64,000 bases of DNA, taken from positions 87,992-151,991 of the forward strand of contig CAMFII010000011.1 of the NCBI GenBank assembly GCA_945952585.1, written 5' to 3'. A program made the position numbers and the translations under genes. This DNA is from an uncultured Rhodobacter sp. (GTDB taxonomy: Bacteria; Pseudomonadota; Alphaproteobacteria; Rhodobacterales; Rhodobacteraceae). Every line of letters starts with the position of its first letter. Position 1 is the stretch's first letter. Below, piece after piece: positions 35,730 to 47,835 of the stretch. The notes beneath the pieces were generated by a model. That model saw only the letters and a list, made by a program, of their open reading frames with translations. It did not search any database and was not told the DNA's origin.

Positions 35730-37247
35730 ATGGGCGCGCTCGAAACCGAAGTGCAGGCCGACCTGAGGGAAGGCGTCGATCGCGAGACGATCGAGACGGT
35801 CAAGGCGATGTCCGGGACCTACAAATACGGCTGGGACACCGAGATCGAGACCGAATATGCGCCGAAGGGCGTGAACGAGGACATCGTCCGTCTCATCAGC
35901 CAGAAGAACGGCGAACCGGACTGGATGCTCGACTGGCGTCTGGCCGCCTATCGCCGGTGGGTGCAGATGGAAGAGCCGCGTTGGGCGATGCTCAACTATC
36001 CCGAGATCGACTACCAGGACCAGTATTACTACGCCAAGCCCAAGAGCATGGCCACGAAGCCGAAGAGCCTGGACGAGGTCGATCCGAAGCTGCTCGCCAC
36101 CTACGAAAAGCTCGGTATCCCGCTGAAGGAACAGATGATTTTGGCGGGCGTCGAGGGCAGTGAGACGCGCAAGGTCGCGGTCGATGCGGTGTTCGATAGT
36201 GTTTCGGTCGGGACGACCTTCAAGGAAGAGCTGAAGAAGGCCGGCGTGATCTTCTGCGCCATTTCCGAGGCGATCCGGGAATATCCCGACCTCGTGAAGA
36301 AGTATCTCGGCTCGGTCGTGCCGCAGTCGGACAACTTCTTTGCGACGCTGAACTCGGCGGTCTTTTCGGACGGCTCCTTCGTCTACATCCCCGAGGGCGT
36401 GCGCTGCCCGATGGAGCTGTCGACCTATTTCCGCATCAATGCCGAGAATACCGGTCAGTTCGAGCGGACGCTCATCATCGCCGACAAGGGGTCCTATGTC
36501 AGCTACCTCGAAGGCTGCACGGCGCCGAAGCGCGACACCCACCAACTGCATGCGGCGGTGGTCGAGATCGTCATTCTGGACGATGCCGAGGTGAAGTATT
36601 CGACCGTCCAGAACTGGTATCCGGGCGATGCCGAGGGCAGGGGCGGGATTTACAACTTCGTCACCAAGCGCGCCGATTGCCGGGGGGCGCGGTCGAAGGT
36701 GATGTGGACGCAGGTCGAGACGGGGTCGGCGATCACCTGGAAATATCCCTCCTGCATCCTGCGGGGCGAGGAAGCCCAAGGCGAATTCTATTCGATCGCG
36801 ATCGCCAACAATGCCCAGCAGGCCGATACCGGCACCAAGATGGTGCACCTCGGCAAGAACACCAAGTCGCGCATCGTCTCCAAGGGGATCAGCGCAGGCC
36901 GGGCGCAGAACACCTATCGCGGGCTCGTCTCGATGCACCCGCGCGCCAGCGGCAGCCGCAACTACACCCAGTGCGACAGCCTGCTGATCGGCGACAAATG
37001 CGGGGCGCATACCGTTCCCTATATCGAGGTCAAGAACAACTCCTCGCGCTGCGAGCATGAGGCGACGACCTCGAAGGTGGACGAGGACCAGCTGTTCTAC
37101 TGCCGCTCGCGCGGCATGGACGAGGAACAGGCGGTGGCGCTGGTGGTGAACGGCTTCGTCAAGGATGTGCTCCAGACGCTGCCGATGGAGTTTGCCATGG
37201 AAGCGCAGGCGCTGGTGGCAATCAGCCTGGAAGGCTCGGTCGGCTGA
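35730..37247 (+). CDS. sufB: Fe-S cluster scaffold protein SufB
   Basis: 505-residue scaffold subunit of the SufBC2D complex, where nascent Fe-S clusters form. Signatures are [81 protein letters not shown], and the C-terminal [38 protein letters not shown]. The start at 35730 with GGAAAGGA upstream is preferred; the ORF track adds 18 residues. Works with SufC and SufD encoded next. Confidence 0.96.
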   Translation: MGALETEVQADLREGVDRETIETVKAMSGTYKYGWDTEIETEYAPKGVNEDIVRLISQKNGEPDWMLDWRLAAYRRWVQMEEPRWAMLNYPEIDYQDQYYYAKPKSMATKPKSLDEVDPKLLATYEKLGIPLKEQMILAGVEGSETRKVAVDAVFDSVSVGTTFKEELKKAGVIFCAISEAIREYPDLVKKYLGSVVPQSDNFFATLNSAVFSDGSFVYIPEGVRCPMELSTYFRINAENTGQFERTLIIADKGSYVSYLEGCTAPKRDTHQLHAAVVEIVILDDAEVKYSTVQNWYPGDAEGRGGIYNFVTKRADCRGARSKVMWTQVETGSAITWKYPSCILRGEEAQGEFYSIAIANNAQQADTGTKMVHLGKNTKSRIVSKGISAGRAQNTYRGLVSMHPRASGSRNYTQCDSLLIGDKCGAHTVPYIEVKNNSSRCEHEATTSKVDEDQLFYCRSRGMDEEQAVALVVNGFVKDVLQTLPMEFAMEAQALVAISLEGSVG

Positions 37248-37302
37248 GGATTTGCGAGCGCAGGCGGCCATAGCCCCGCGCCGGTATCGGATGGGAAGAA
37301 AG

Positions 37303-38057
<755 letters not shown>

Positions 38058-38058
<1 letters not shown>

Positions 38059-39338
38059 TGGCGGTGCCGCAGGCGAAAGCCGACGCGCTGGCGGCGCGGA
38101 TCGCCGGGCTGTCCTTTCCTCGCGAGGGCTGGCTGGGCGCAGCCCGGGCCGAGGCGCTGACGCGGCTGTCGGCGATGGGGCTGCCGGGCAAGCGCGATGA
38201 GTACTGGCGCTACACCGATCCCACCGACCTGATCCGGCCGGACGCGCCGCAGGCCGCGCTGTTCGATGCGGGCGACGAGCCCCCGGCCTTCGACGCGATC
38301 GAGCGGGTGAACCTTGTCTTCGTGGACGGCGTCTTCGATGCCGCCGCTTCCGACGATCCGGCGCTTGCGGGGGTGGAGATCACCCGGTTGGCGCAGGCGC
38401 CCGACCTGCATTGGGCGCGCGATCTCTACGGCGTGCTCGAAGCGCGCGGCCAGACGCCGGTGCAGCGCCCGCTCGCCGCGCTGGCCACTGCCTTTGCCAC
38501 CGACGGCCTGCTGATCCGGGTCACGGGCGAGGCGGCGCGGCCGGTTGCCCTGATCTATCGCCATGCCGATGAAAGCTCGGACGCGATCCTGCACCATTGC
38601 ATCCGCCTCGATCCCGGTGCGGAACTGACGCTTCTGGAAAGCGGTCCCGGCGCGGCCCGCTTCACCACGGCGATGGAGGTCGAGGTTGCCGATGGCGCCC
38701 GTTTCCACCATGTGCGCGTTCAGGGGCGCGACCATGAGCGCCGCGCGGCGACGCATGTCTTTGCCCGCGTCGGTGCCGAGAGCCTGTTCAAGTCCTTCAC
38801 CTTGACCGCCAACGGGGTGCTGACCCGCAACGAGGTGGTGGTGGAACTGACCGGCGACGACAGCGTGGCACATGTCGCGGGCGCCGCGATGGGCGACGGC
38901 GCCTTCCACCATGACGACACCGTGTTCATCACTCATGCCGCCGAGCGCTGCGAAAGCCGGCAGGTGTTCAAGAAGGTGCTGAAACACGGCGCGGTCGGCG
39001 TCTTCCAGGGCAAGATCCTAGTGAAACCGGGTGCGCAGAAGACCGACGGTTACCAGATCAGCCAATCGCTGCTTCTGGACGAGACCAGCCAGTTCCTCGC
39101 CAAGCCGGAGCTGGAGATCTACGCCGATGACGTGAAATGCTCGCATGGCTCGACCAGCGGGGCCATCGACGAGACGGCTTTGTTCTACCTGCGCTCGCGC
39201 GGGGTGCCTCTGCGGACGGCACAGTCGCTGCTTGTGCTGGCTTTCCTTGCCGAAGCGATCGCCGAGATCGAGGACACGGCAATTGGCGAGGACATTCGCC
39301 AGCGCCTGGAAAACTGGCTGGCGCGGCACGAGGACTGA
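38058..39338 (+). CDS. sufD: Fe-S cluster assembly protein SufD
   Basis: 426-residue SufD, paralogue of SufB and partner in the scaffold complex. N-terminal part includes GLPGKRDEYWRYTDPTDL; the C-terminal beta-helix core has the conserved QKTDGYQISQSLLLDE and EIYADDVKCSHGSTSGAIDETALFYLRSRGV. The start overlaps the sufC stop by one base, so translation is coupled. Confidence 0.95.
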
Positions 39339-39346
39339 CCCCCCGA

Positions 39347-39826
39347 ATGGCGATCGCCACCGATATCGTGCAAAGCTGGCGCAGTCCGCGCGCCGTTCTT
39401 AGGCGTCGCCTCGACACCGCGCGCGAGGCGGATGCGCTGGCGGTCCTGATGATGGCCTGCGGGCTGATCTTCGTGTCGCAATGGCCGGGCCTTGCCCGGG
39501 CGGCGCATCTTGACCCCTCTATCCCGCTCGATGCCCGGCTGGGCGGGGCGATGATGGGGGCGGTGTTCCTGCTGCCGCCGCTGGCCTACGGTCTTGCCGC
39601 ATTGAGCCACCTCGTCGCCCGCGCACTTGGCGGCAAGGGCGACTGGCTTGGGGCGCGGATGGCGCTGTTCTGGGCGCTTCTGGCGGTCAGTCCGCTCATG
39701 CTCCTGCAGGGGCTGGTGGCAGGTTTCATCGGTCACGGCCCGGCCCTGACCCTTGTCGGAGCGATTGTCGGGGTGGTTTTCCTGATGCAATGGGGCCTGG
39801 GCCTGATCGAGGCGGAGCGCGGCTGA
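39347..39826 (+). CDS. Yip1-like membrane protein (first of pair)
   Basis: 159-residue inner-membrane protein with about four hydrophobic helices resembling the YIP1 domain (MAIATDIVQSWRSPRAVLRRRLDTAREADALAVLMMA). The start at 39347 is 8 bases after sufD; the ORF track starts inside sufD. It overlaps the next Yip1-like gene by one base. The pair sits between sufD and sufS, an arrangement I associate with Rhodobacterales; its role in Fe-S assembly, if any, is unknown. Confidence 0.72.
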   Translation: MAIATDIVQSWRSPRAVLRRRLDTAREADALAVLMMACGLIFVSQWPGLARAAHLDPSIPLDARLGGAMMGAVFLLPPLAYGLAALSHLVARALGGKGDWLGARMALFWALLAVSPLMLLQGLVAGFIGHGPALTLVGAIVGVVFLMQWGLGLIEAERG

Positions 39827-40407
39827 TGTTGTGGTCCCTGGGCGATCTCTGGAGCGAGGCTCAACTCACGCTGTCCAATCCGCGCCTGGGCGCGCGGCGG
39901 ATCCTGGCGCTGAACCTGCCCGCGGGCGCACGCTGGACGGCGGTGGCGATCGTGGCAATCGTCTCAACGATACTCCTCTATCTGATGCTGCGCCTCACGC
40001 CGGATGACGGGGATGTACCCTTAGCCCCGATCTTGGATATGCCACTTCTGGCCGCGCTGATTCAGGTTTGCGCCCTTGTTCTAGGGGCAGGCGTCCTGGC
40101 CTTCGTTGGCCGGATGCGCGGCGGACGGGGCAGTTTCGCGGACGCGCTGCTTCTCTTTTGCTGGTTGCAGGTGCTGATCCTCGGCCTTGAAGTCATCCAG
40201 ATCTTGGCCTTTGTCCTGCTGCCGCCTCTCGGCAATCTGATCAGCCTGGGTATTGTCGGTGCCTATTTCTGGCTACTGACCAACTTCACGATGGAACTGC
40301 ACGGCTTCAGGTCGTGGGTTGCGGTTCTGGGCGGAATAATTCTGACGATCATCGCGGCGTTCCTTTTTCTGTCGTTGGCCGGGATGACGCTGGTCGTCTT
40401 GTCCTAG
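39826..40407 (+). CDS. Yip1-like membrane protein (second of pair)
   Basis: 193-residue inner-membrane protein with about five hydrophobic helices and a YIP1-type N-terminus (LSNPRLGARRILALNLPAGARW). The ATG at 39826 overlaps the stop of the first Yip1-like gene by one base. It ends 10 bases before sufS. No catalytic motif is visible. Confidence 0.72.
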   Translation: MLWSLGDLWSEAQLTLSNPRLGARRILALNLPAGARWTAVAIVAIVSTILLYLMLRLTPDDGDVPLAPILDMPLLAALIQVCALVLGAGVLAFVGRMRGGRGSFADALLLFCWLQVLILGLEVIQILAFVLLPPLGNLISLGIVGAYFWLLTNFTMELHGFRSWVAVLGGIILTIIAAFLFLSLAGMTLVVLS

Positions 40408-40417
40408 GGGGCTGACC

Positions 40418-41638
<1,221 letters not shown>

Positions 41639-41734
41639 GGAGCCGGCAAAGCGGAAAGCGCCTTCGGTTTGGCGGAAATGCGATTGCCCGAATCGCATGT
41701 CAGGCGTCCCATCTCCGAAACCAGGGAGGTCAGA

Positions 41735-42613
41735 ATGCGCTTTACCCATACGATCGTGATTGCCACTGCTCTCGCCGGCCCGGCTTTTGCCGAAGATGTG
41801 ACAGTGATCGATGCCAAGGCCCTGTTTCCCGAGGGCCCGGTCCTGCAAGACGGCAAGCTTTACTACGCGCAATATTCCGGAAATGTCGCCTCGGTCTGGG
41901 ATGGCAAGACCAAGACCGATTTCTGGAAGGAGGATGGCTGCGGACCCTCCGCGGTGGTCCCTATGGGAGAGAATTTTGGCATCACCTGCTATGACAGCGG
42001 CAAGCTCGAGGTGATCAGCCATGACGGCAAACCCGTTGCGAGCTACGACAAGACACCAGACGGACAGCCCCTGCTAGGCCCCAACGACGGAGCACCTGAC
42101 GGCAAGGGCGGGGCCTATTTCACACTGTCCGGCCCCTGGACACCCGGACCGGTGGTCGGACGGATCGTGCACATCGCCGCGGACGGCACGATTTCCGAGG
42201 TTGCCAATGACCTCAACTACGCCAATGGCATCGTGATCGGCGCGGATGGGCGGCTTTACGTGAACGAAAGCTATGCCGGCACGGTGACGAGCTTTGCGGT
42301 GGCGGCAGACGGTACGCTGTCCGACCGCAAGAGCTTCGTGCACCTCTACCAGTTGGGCGAGGATCCTGGTGTGTTCCCGGACGGGATCAAGGTCGGGCCG
42401 AACGGGAATTTCTTCATCGGTCTCAATTCTGTGGCAGCCGTTCTTGAAGTCGCGCCCGACGGCAGCAAGGTTCTGGCACGCCATGTCTTCGAGAGCCAGG
42501 GCACGCCGAACATGACCTTTTCGGCTGATGGCAAGACCATGTATGTGATGGCCGTCGACAACGAGGCGGGGGTGCCCTACGAGGGCCGGGTCCTGGCGAC
42601 AACCCTGCCGTAA
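41735..42613 (+). CDS. Secreted SMP-30/gluconolactonase-like beta-propeller protein
   Basis: 292-residue predicted periplasmic protein. The signal peptide is MRFTHTIVIATALAGPAFA with GGGAGG five bases upstream, fixing the start at 41735 (22 codons after the ORF-track start). The mature part has the SMP-30/gluconolactonase/LRE pattern: ALFPEGPVLQDGKLYYAQYSG, GPNDGAPDGKGGAYFT, YANGIVIGADGRLYVNESYAGTV and DPGVFPDGIKVGPNGNF, where Glu, Asn and Asp residues bind a divalent metal. It may hydrolyse a sugar lactone in the periplasm. The lactone is not identified; it lies 5 kb from the fucose-type pathway cluster but in the opposite orientation. Confidence 0.8.
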   Translation: MRFTHTIVIATALAGPAFAEDVTVIDAKALFPEGPVLQDGKLYYAQYSGNVASVWDGKTKTDFWKEDGCGPSAVVPMGENFGITCYDSGKLEVISHDGKPVASYDKTPDGQPLLGPNDGAPDGKGGAYFTLSGPWTPGPVVGRIVHIAADGTISEVANDLNYANGIVIGADGRLYVNESYAGTVTSFAVAADGTLSDRKSFVHLYQLGEDPGVFPDGIKVGPNGNFFIGLNSVAAVLEVAPDGSKVLARHVFESQGTPNMTFSADGKTMYVMAVDNEAGVPYEGRVLATTLP

Positions 42614-42658
42614 TCCGGGTTGCGGTGCGCGGCGTTCTGGCCTATAGCCACGTCGCAC

Positions 42659-42735
42659 GCACCCGTAGCTCAGCTGGATAGAGCGTTGCCCTCCGAAGGC
42701 AAAGGCCACACGTTCGAATCGTGTCGGGTGCGCCA
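42659..42735 (+). tRNA. tRNA-Arg (anticodon CCG), CCA encoded
   Basis: The 77-base cloverleaf folds well. The acceptor stem GCACCCG pairs with CGGGTGC, the D arm is GCTC-AGCTGGATA-GAGC, the anticodon stem TTGCC pairs with GGCAA around loop CTCCGAA (anticodon CCG, reading CGG), and the T arm is ACACG-TTCGAAT-CGTGT. GCCA closes the 3' end. The 170 bases after it show no clear terminator or gene. Confidence 0.97.
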
Positions 42736-42906
42736 ATCTTCATAGTATTGGCTGTGGGTTGACTCGGATCGGTTCGGGCGGTGTCCGACGGTGCGCGCCT
42801 GTCCCGAACTAAGCGCAGCTGCTGGGGTGGGTGCGTGGGTTGTTCGAGAGCCCGATTGCCCCATGCTTTCGTCTCAGATCGTGCAGGCAACGGTGCTTCA
42901 GTTCGT

Positions 42907-44877
42907 TCACTGGGCGATCCTCGTCACCCGCAGATAGTCGAACTCGGCCGTGAAGCCGGAGCCGCCCGTGGCCACCAGGCCGATCCTGGCGTCGTCGCCC
43001 AGCCGATGCTTCCATGTCGCGCCACGGTCCCAGGTCAGCCCGTCGCGGCTGGTGAACGCCGTGAAGAGCGTCTCGGGACCGCGCCGCTGCACGGCGATGC
43101 GAAGCCAGGTCCAATCCCGACCCGGCGGTCCGGCGATGCTGTTGCCATAGGTCGGGTATTTCTCGGGAACCGGCGAGACCCCGCGCCCGAACTCGGTCTG
43201 CCAGCTGGTCTTCACCCGCTTGACCACGAGCTTGATGAAATTGCCGCCGTCGCCAAGGACGGCGATCCCGGCCTCGAGCCCGTGCGGGCAACAGGCCGGA
43301 CCGCGCGACGCGAAACGAAGACGTGTCTCGATGAGGACATCGCCCGGTAGCAGCGTCCCGGCCAGAACTGGCACCGCATCGGGCGCCGTTCCGACCTTTC
43401 CCTCCCGCGTGCCGAGCCTGAGCACACCGTCCTTCAGCGACATTGCGCCTTCGCCCGAAGCCACCCAATCCGGCGGCAGCGCGGCGGAGTCGAACTCGTC
43501 CGACAGGGGCGAGAGGACCGGACCGGGTTGCGGCTCTTCGACCGGCACGGTCATGCGGGCCCGTGGGGCAAGTTGATCCGGACGGGCGGCCGGCACGGAT
43601 TCCGGGCCGTCCGAGGGGCCTGCGCCCCCGTTGACCACTGGCCAGCCCTTCACCCAGTCGAGCGCGTCCAGCATCGGCGTGCGCTTCGTGAACCCAACCA
43701 TTCCGGCAAAGTAGGGATCGGCTTCGTCAACCGCGTGGTACATCGTCCACCAGTCGCCGGCCCGGTCCTGAAAGACCGCGTTATGGCCCGGGCCGATCCA
43801 GCGGTTGCCGTTCTGCACCAGCACGGGCGTTCCTCCGACGGTTTCGTCCAGCAGCGATGCCCCCTGCCGGTCGATGAAGGGTCCCGTCGGGTTCGTCGAG
43901 CGGCCGACGACCACGCTGTATCCGGTCTGCGGCCCGTTGCAGCAGTTGGTCGCCGAGGCGAACAGGTAGTAGACGCCATCGACCTGTACGACCTCGGCCC
44001 CCTCGAAGCTCCAGCGGTTGCCGATGGTGATCGGGATGGCGCTGTCCGCCGGAGCGGTCAGGGCGCCGTCCTCTCCCACGAGAAGTTTCCGCCCCTCTAT
44101 CCCGCCCGAGGCGCCGCCATAGAAGATGTGATACTGGCCAGCCGCGTCGGAAAAGACTTCGGGGTCAATCGTCCAGAAACTGGTCTTGCAACTGCCTCCG
44201 GGACGGCGAGGCGGGACGAGGGGGGCATCCGCAGCCTTCCAGGGTCCCAGGGGCGTGTCACCGACGGCATAGCCGATGGACGAGCCCGGCTTGCAGTCCT
44301 TGCCGCTGCCCTGGTCCTCGACTGTCGCCGTCATCGTGTAGAACAGGTAGAAACGGCCGCCGATGCGCTCGACCTCGGGCGCCCAGAGGTCCGCCCCCGG
44401 CGCGAGCGCGGGCGGCAGCGGGGCGGTCGCCGTGGCGGGATCATCGTCGAAGGCGTCACCCGCATAGTCCCAGTGAACCAGATCGAGAGAGCGGAACATC
44501 GGGATCTGGTGCCACCCCAGGGTGCCATGCCAGCGTCGCCCGCCGCCCTGCGCGATTTCATCTGCGCGCAGCGGACCGCCGGTGCAGTAAAGGTACCAAT
44601 AAGGGTCGCCCTCCGGCCCCTCCAGCACATCCGGGTCCGAACAGTTCTCGACCTCCCCAAGGCTGGCGCTGACGAGCGGAAGCGGGTTCCTGTAGGTGTT
44701 CAGCGCCGGGGGGGCGTCGGCTTGGGCCGGCCAAGGGTTGGACAGGGCACAGAGGACAAGGATGGCCGCAGCCCGCCATGCTGCCCTTAGGCCAGGGCGC
44801 ATCGTCATTCCCGTTCGGGGTATTCTTGCGGCCGTGGCAATGGCCGGCGCGCTTTCGATAGGACGTGAACCTCTCAT
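42907..44877 (-). CDS. Secreted GH43-like glycoside hydrolase with C-terminal laminin-G/DUF1349-like module
   Basis: About 656 residues. The N-terminal catalytic domain is a five-bladed propeller of the GH43/GH117 arabinanase-xylosidase type: NCSDPDVLEGPEGDPYWYLYC, APGADLWAPEVERIGGRFYLFYT, the acidic FWTIDPEVF, and RWIGPGHNAVFQDRAGDWWTMYHAVDE. The C-terminal 190 residues (DEFDSAALPPDWVASGEG ... VATGGSGFTAEFDYLRV) look like a concanavalin-type module. A signal peptide (RAAAILVLCALSNPWPAQA) is present. The start is uncertain: 44877 has a good binding site (GAGGGA) but a long n-region, while 44808 gives a textbook signal peptide. It probably acts on plant or algal polysaccharide side chains. Confidence 0.78.
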   Translation of the reverse strand: MRGSRPIESAPAIATAARIPRTGMTMRPGLRAAWRAAAILVLCALSNPWPAQADAPPALNTYRNPLPLVSASLGEVENCSDPDVLEGPEGDPYWYLYCTGGPLRADEIAQGGGRRWHGTLGWHQIPMFRSLDLVHWDYAGDAFDDDPATATAPLPPALAPGADLWAPEVERIGGRFYLFYTMTATVEDQGSGKDCKPGSSIGYAVGDTPLGPWKAADAPLVPPRRPGGSCKTSFWTIDPEVFSDAAGQYHIFYGGASGGIEGRKLLVGEDGALTAPADSAIPITIGNRWSFEGAEVVQVDGVYYLFASATNCCNGPQTGYSVVVGRSTNPTGPFIDRQGASLLDETVGGTPVLVQNGNRWIGPGHNAVFQDRAGDWWTMYHAVDEADPYFAGMVGFTKRTPMLDALDWVKGWPVVNGGAGPSDGPESVPAARPDQLAPRARMTVPVEEPQPGPVLSPLSDEFDSAALPPDWVASGEGAMSLKDGVLRLGTREGKVGTAPDAVPVLAGTLLPGDVLIETRLRFASRGPACCPHGLEAGIAVLGDGGNFIKLVVKRVKTSWQTEFGRGVSPVPEKYPTYGNSIAGPPGRDWTWLRIAVQRRGPETLFTAFTSRDGLTWDRGATWKHRLGDDARIGLVATGGSGFTAEFDYLRVTRIAQ

Positions 44878-45227
44878 GCAGGTTCCCTCATGGTCTGGAC
44901 GGCAACGGGCCAGCACGGATGAGCTGCGAAGCAGGAAGGCTGCCACAGGTTTCGACCTTGCCCCGTTTGCCTGCCGGTATTGCCAACTTTCCGTCCGTAC
45001 CTCGTCGGAGCGTCCGCTGGTTTCAAAGCCCAGCCAATGAAGGCATATTTCGCCGCTGGCTTCCCTGCGGCAAGCGAAAAGCCGAACCGCGCGGACAGCC
45101 GATCTGCCATCGGCTGCGTGGACAGGCCCGCGCCGCAAAAATGGTCAATTCAAGATAAAAGATGCCGATAGGCAAGCTGCGGACCCGGCGCTAGGATCAT
45201 CCTGCTTCAGCTACAGGGGAGAAGATC
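44878..45227. other. 350-base divergent intergenic region
   Basis: It separates the GH43-like gene (minus) from the DUF1254 gene (plus). The right part is A/T-richer (AATTCAAGATAAAAGATG near 45137-45163) and GGGGAG at about 45217 is the ribosome binding site for the TTG start. I see no RNA gene, clear promoter hexamers or long repeat. Confidence 0.5.
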
Positions 45228-46871
45228 TTGGTAAATGTAACGTTTGACAAACCACGCCGGCCGGCAATCTGCGCTTGGGCGCTGGCGGGGGTTCTCGTGG
45301 CGTCGGCGACGTCCGCCTGGGCAGAGGTTCCGGCCGCCGTCGTCGACTCCCTGGGCGCACCCGACAAGATTGAGACTGGCCTTGGGCCGCTCGAGTTCAA
45401 GGACGGGGTGCCCACCGAAGAGACTGCAAAGAAAGCCTTCGACTATCTGGACTTCAGCCAGGCGCTGAGCGTCTACAACAACAGCTTCCGCGGCGCCTCG
45501 GCCCTTGCGATCGTCAAGGGCTTCGAAGGCATCGGCGCAATGCCGGGCGATGTCGTCATCTTTGAAAAGTTCATGGATGCGAATTCGCTCTTCCTGACGG
45601 CCAATGCCGACACGGTCTATTACCTGACCGGCCTCGACCTGAGCAAAGGCCCGGTCGTGGTCGAACAGCCGCCGGGCGCGGTCGGCACGATCAACGACAT
45701 GTGGTTCTCGTGGATCATCGACATCGGCGGCCCGGGACCGGATCGCGGCCTTGGCGGCAAGTACCTGATTGTCGGTCCCGACTATGACGGTCCTCTGCCC
45801 GAAGGCGGCTACTTCATCGCCCATTCCAAGACCAACCTCGCGCTCTACGCGGCCCGGGCCTACCTCGTGGACGGCAAGCCCGAGCCGGCGGTCGAGAACA
45901 TCAAGAAGACGATGAAGGTCTATCCGTACCAGCCGGGCTCTTACGGGACCAGCATCGCGCAGGCGCTGGACGGAACCGTGCGGATCGCCGGCGAGCCGAA
46001 GATTCCGGAGACGAAGTTCATCGACGGCAGCGGCCTGAAGTTCAACACGATCCCGCCGAGCGACTACAGCTTCTTCGAGATGATCAACGAGAACGTGCAG
46101 AGCGAGCCGGCGACCAGCTACGACACCGAGCTGGCTGGCCAGCTCGCCGCGATCGGCATCGTGCATGGCAAGCCCTTCAAACCCGACGAGCGCATGAAGA
46201 AGATCCTGACCGACGCCGCCGCCTTCGGGCAGGCCACCGGTCGGGCGCTGAACTGGAATTACGCGCTGAAGCACCCGGACTGGGCCTATTACGAGGGCTC
46301 GCAATGGGGGTCGATGCTGTGGGAAGGCGGCGCGAACTTTGAAACCCCGCCGCCGCTGTTCGAGGAGGGGATGTTCAAGCCGCTGCCGCCGACCGGTGCG
46401 CGGACGCTCGATTCCCGGACGGCCTTCTACTACGGCTACACGCTCGACTCGCCGGGCATGATCATGCGTATCCCGGGCGTCGGCTCGCAGTACCTGATGA
46501 GCTTCGCGGATGCGGACGGAAAGCAGTTCGACGGTTCGAAGACCTACAAGGTCGTGCTGCCGCCGAAGATCCCGGCCGAAGCCTTCTGGTCGCTGACGCT
46601 CTACGACAACCAGACCCGGTCGATGCTGCAGACGCCGCAGAACTATCCCCGCGCCGGCAGCCAGGCCTACCCGTCCCCGGCCGCCGAAGCCGCTGCCGAT
46701 GGCACGACCACGATCTGGTTCGGCCCGAAGCAGCCCAAAGGGGTTGAGCGCGGCAACTGGATCCAGACCGACCCGGACAAGGGCTGGTTCACGATCCTGC
46801 GCCTCTACAGCCCGCTTCCGTCGTTCTTCGACAAGAGCTGGCGCATCGGCGAGATCGAAGAGGTCAAGTAA
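45228..46871 (+). CDS. Exported DUF1254/DUF1214 protein
   Basis: 547 residues with a signal peptide (AICAWALAGVLVASATSAWA) after a short basic n-region, so it is periplasmic or secreted. The middle carries DUF1254 (SFRGASALAIVKGFEGIGAMPGDVVIFEKFMDANSLFLTANADTVYYL) and the end DUF1214 (AFWSLTLYDNQTRSMLQTPQNYPRAGS ... GNWIQTDPDKGWFTILRLYSPLPSFFDKSW). This pair of domains is widespread, and its biochemical role is not established. The start is TTG at 45228 with GGGGAG upstream. It ends at a strong terminator. Confidence 0.85.
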   Translation: MVNVTFDKPRRPAICAWALAGVLVASATSAWAEVPAAVVDSLGAPDKIETGLGPLEFKDGVPTEETAKKAFDYLDFSQALSVYNNSFRGASALAIVKGFEGIGAMPGDVVIFEKFMDANSLFLTANADTVYYLTGLDLSKGPVVVEQPPGAVGTINDMWFSWIIDIGGPGPDRGLGGKYLIVGPDYDGPLPEGGYFIAHSKTNLALYAARAYLVDGKPEPAVENIKKTMKVYPYQPGSYGTSIAQALDGTVRIAGEPKIPETKFIDGSGLKFNTIPPSDYSFFEMINENVQSEPATSYDTELAGQLAAIGIVHGKPFKPDERMKKILTDAAAFGQATGRALNWNYALKHPDWAYYEGSQWGSMLWEGGANFETPPPLFEEGMFKPLPPTGARTLDSRTAFYYGYTLDSPGMIMRIPGVGSQYLMSFADADGKQFDGSKTYKVVLPPKIPAEAFWSLTLYDNQTRSMLQTPQNYPRAGSQAYPSPAAEAAADGTTTIWFGPKQPKGVERGNWIQTDPDKGWFTILRLYSPLPSFFDKSWRIGEIEEVK

Positions 46872-46922
46872 GCCGATCGCGCTTGTGGGGCAGGCGCCGC
46901 GTCTGCCCCCGCCAAGAAAGCA

Positions 46923-46956
46923 AAGACCGCTCCGTTTGACGGGGCGGTCTTTTCCT
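46923..46956. terminator. Bidirectional terminator between DUF1254 gene and FAH hydrolase gene
   Basis: AAGACCGCTCCG (46923-46934) pairs with CGGGGCGGTCTT (46940-46951) with one T-G pair, followed by TTTT on the plus strand and TTTGCTTTC on the minus strand. It serves both convergent genes. Confidence 0.85.
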
Positions 46957-46975
46957 TTGATCGCCGCTGGCCGGA

Positions 46976-47827
46976 TCAGGCAGACCAGGCCTTGGTCACC
47001 TGACGCTGTTCCCCCAGACCCTCGATGCCAAGCGTCATCACCTGTCCCGGCTTCAGATAGACCGGCTCGGGCTTCCGGCCCATGCCGACGCCGGGCGGGG
47101 TGCCGGTCGAGATGATGTCGCCGGGCTGCAGCGACATGAACTGGCTGATGTAATGGACCAGATGGCGCACGCCATAGACCATCGTCCTGGTCGAGCCGTC
47201 CTGGCATTTCTGGCCATCGACCTCGAGCCACATCCGCAGGTTCTGGGGATCGGGCACCTCGTCTGCCGTCACCAGCCACGGACCGGTCGGGCCGAAGGTG
47301 TCCGCCGACTTGCCCTTGACCCATTGCCCGGCGCGCTCGATCTGGAAGGCGCGCTCGGAGATGTCGTTGATGACGCAGTAGCCCGCGACATGGTCAAGCG
47401 CATCAGCCTCGTCGATATAGACGCCGCCCTTGCCGATGACCACGCCCAGCTCGACCTCCCAGTCGGTCTTGACCGAGTTGCGGGGGATGATGACGTCGTC
47501 ATTCGGCCCACAGATGGCGGAGGTGGCCTTCATGAACAGAACCGGCTCCGGCGGTACCGGCAGGTTCGACTCGGCCGCGTGGTCGGCGTAGTTCAGGCCG
47601 ACGCAGATGAACTTGCCCACGCGGCCCACGCAGGGACCGAGCCGCGGTGAGCCGGTGACGACCGGCAGGCTTTCCGGATTGATGGCCCGGATCCGCGCCA
47701 ACCCCTCGGGCGTCAGCGCCTCGCCGGAAATGTCCGGGACATGGGCGGACAGATCGCGCAGATGGCCGCGCGCGTCCAGAATCCCGGGTTTCTCAGCCCC
47801 GACGGGGCCATAGCGAAAGAGTTTCAT
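46976..47827 (-). CDS. FAH-family hydrolase, probable 2,4-diketo-3-deoxy-L-fuconate hydrolase
   Basis: 283-residue member of the fumarylacetoacetate hydrolase family, metal-dependent C-C bond hydrolases of diketo acids. Metal ligands lie in DWEVELGVVIG (E124, E126) and NDISER (D155); the substrate loop GKFICVGLNYADHAAES and TGTPPGVGMG are conserved. Coupled with the SDR and UxaA-family genes upstream, the likely reaction is cleavage of 2,4-diketo-3-deoxy-L-fuconate to pyruvate and L-lactate. Related enzymes are often labelled ureidoglycolate lyase, which the context does not support. Third and last gene of its operon, 8 bases after the SDR gene. Confidence 0.82.
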   Translation of the reverse strand: MKLFRYGPVGAEKPGILDARGHLRDLSAHVPDISGEALTPEGLARIRAINPESLPVVTGSPRLGPCVGRVGKFICVGLNYADHAAESNLPVPPEPVLFMKATSAICGPNDDVIIPRNSVKTDWEVELGVVIGKGGVYIDEADALDHVAGYCVINDISERAFQIERAGQWVKGKSADTFGPTGPWLVTADEVPDPQNLRMWLEVDGQKCQDGSTRTMVYGVRHLVHYISQFMSLQPGDIISTGTPPGVGMGRKPEPVYLKPGQVMTLGIEGLGEQRQVTKAWSA

Positions 47828-47835
47828 GCTTTACC

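Noticed and set aside
46976-47827. Ureidoglycolate lyase or acylpyruvase label for the FAH-family gene
   Set aside because: No purine-degradation genes nearby; the SDR, dehydratase and lactonase context fits a diketo-deoxy sugar acid hydrolase.
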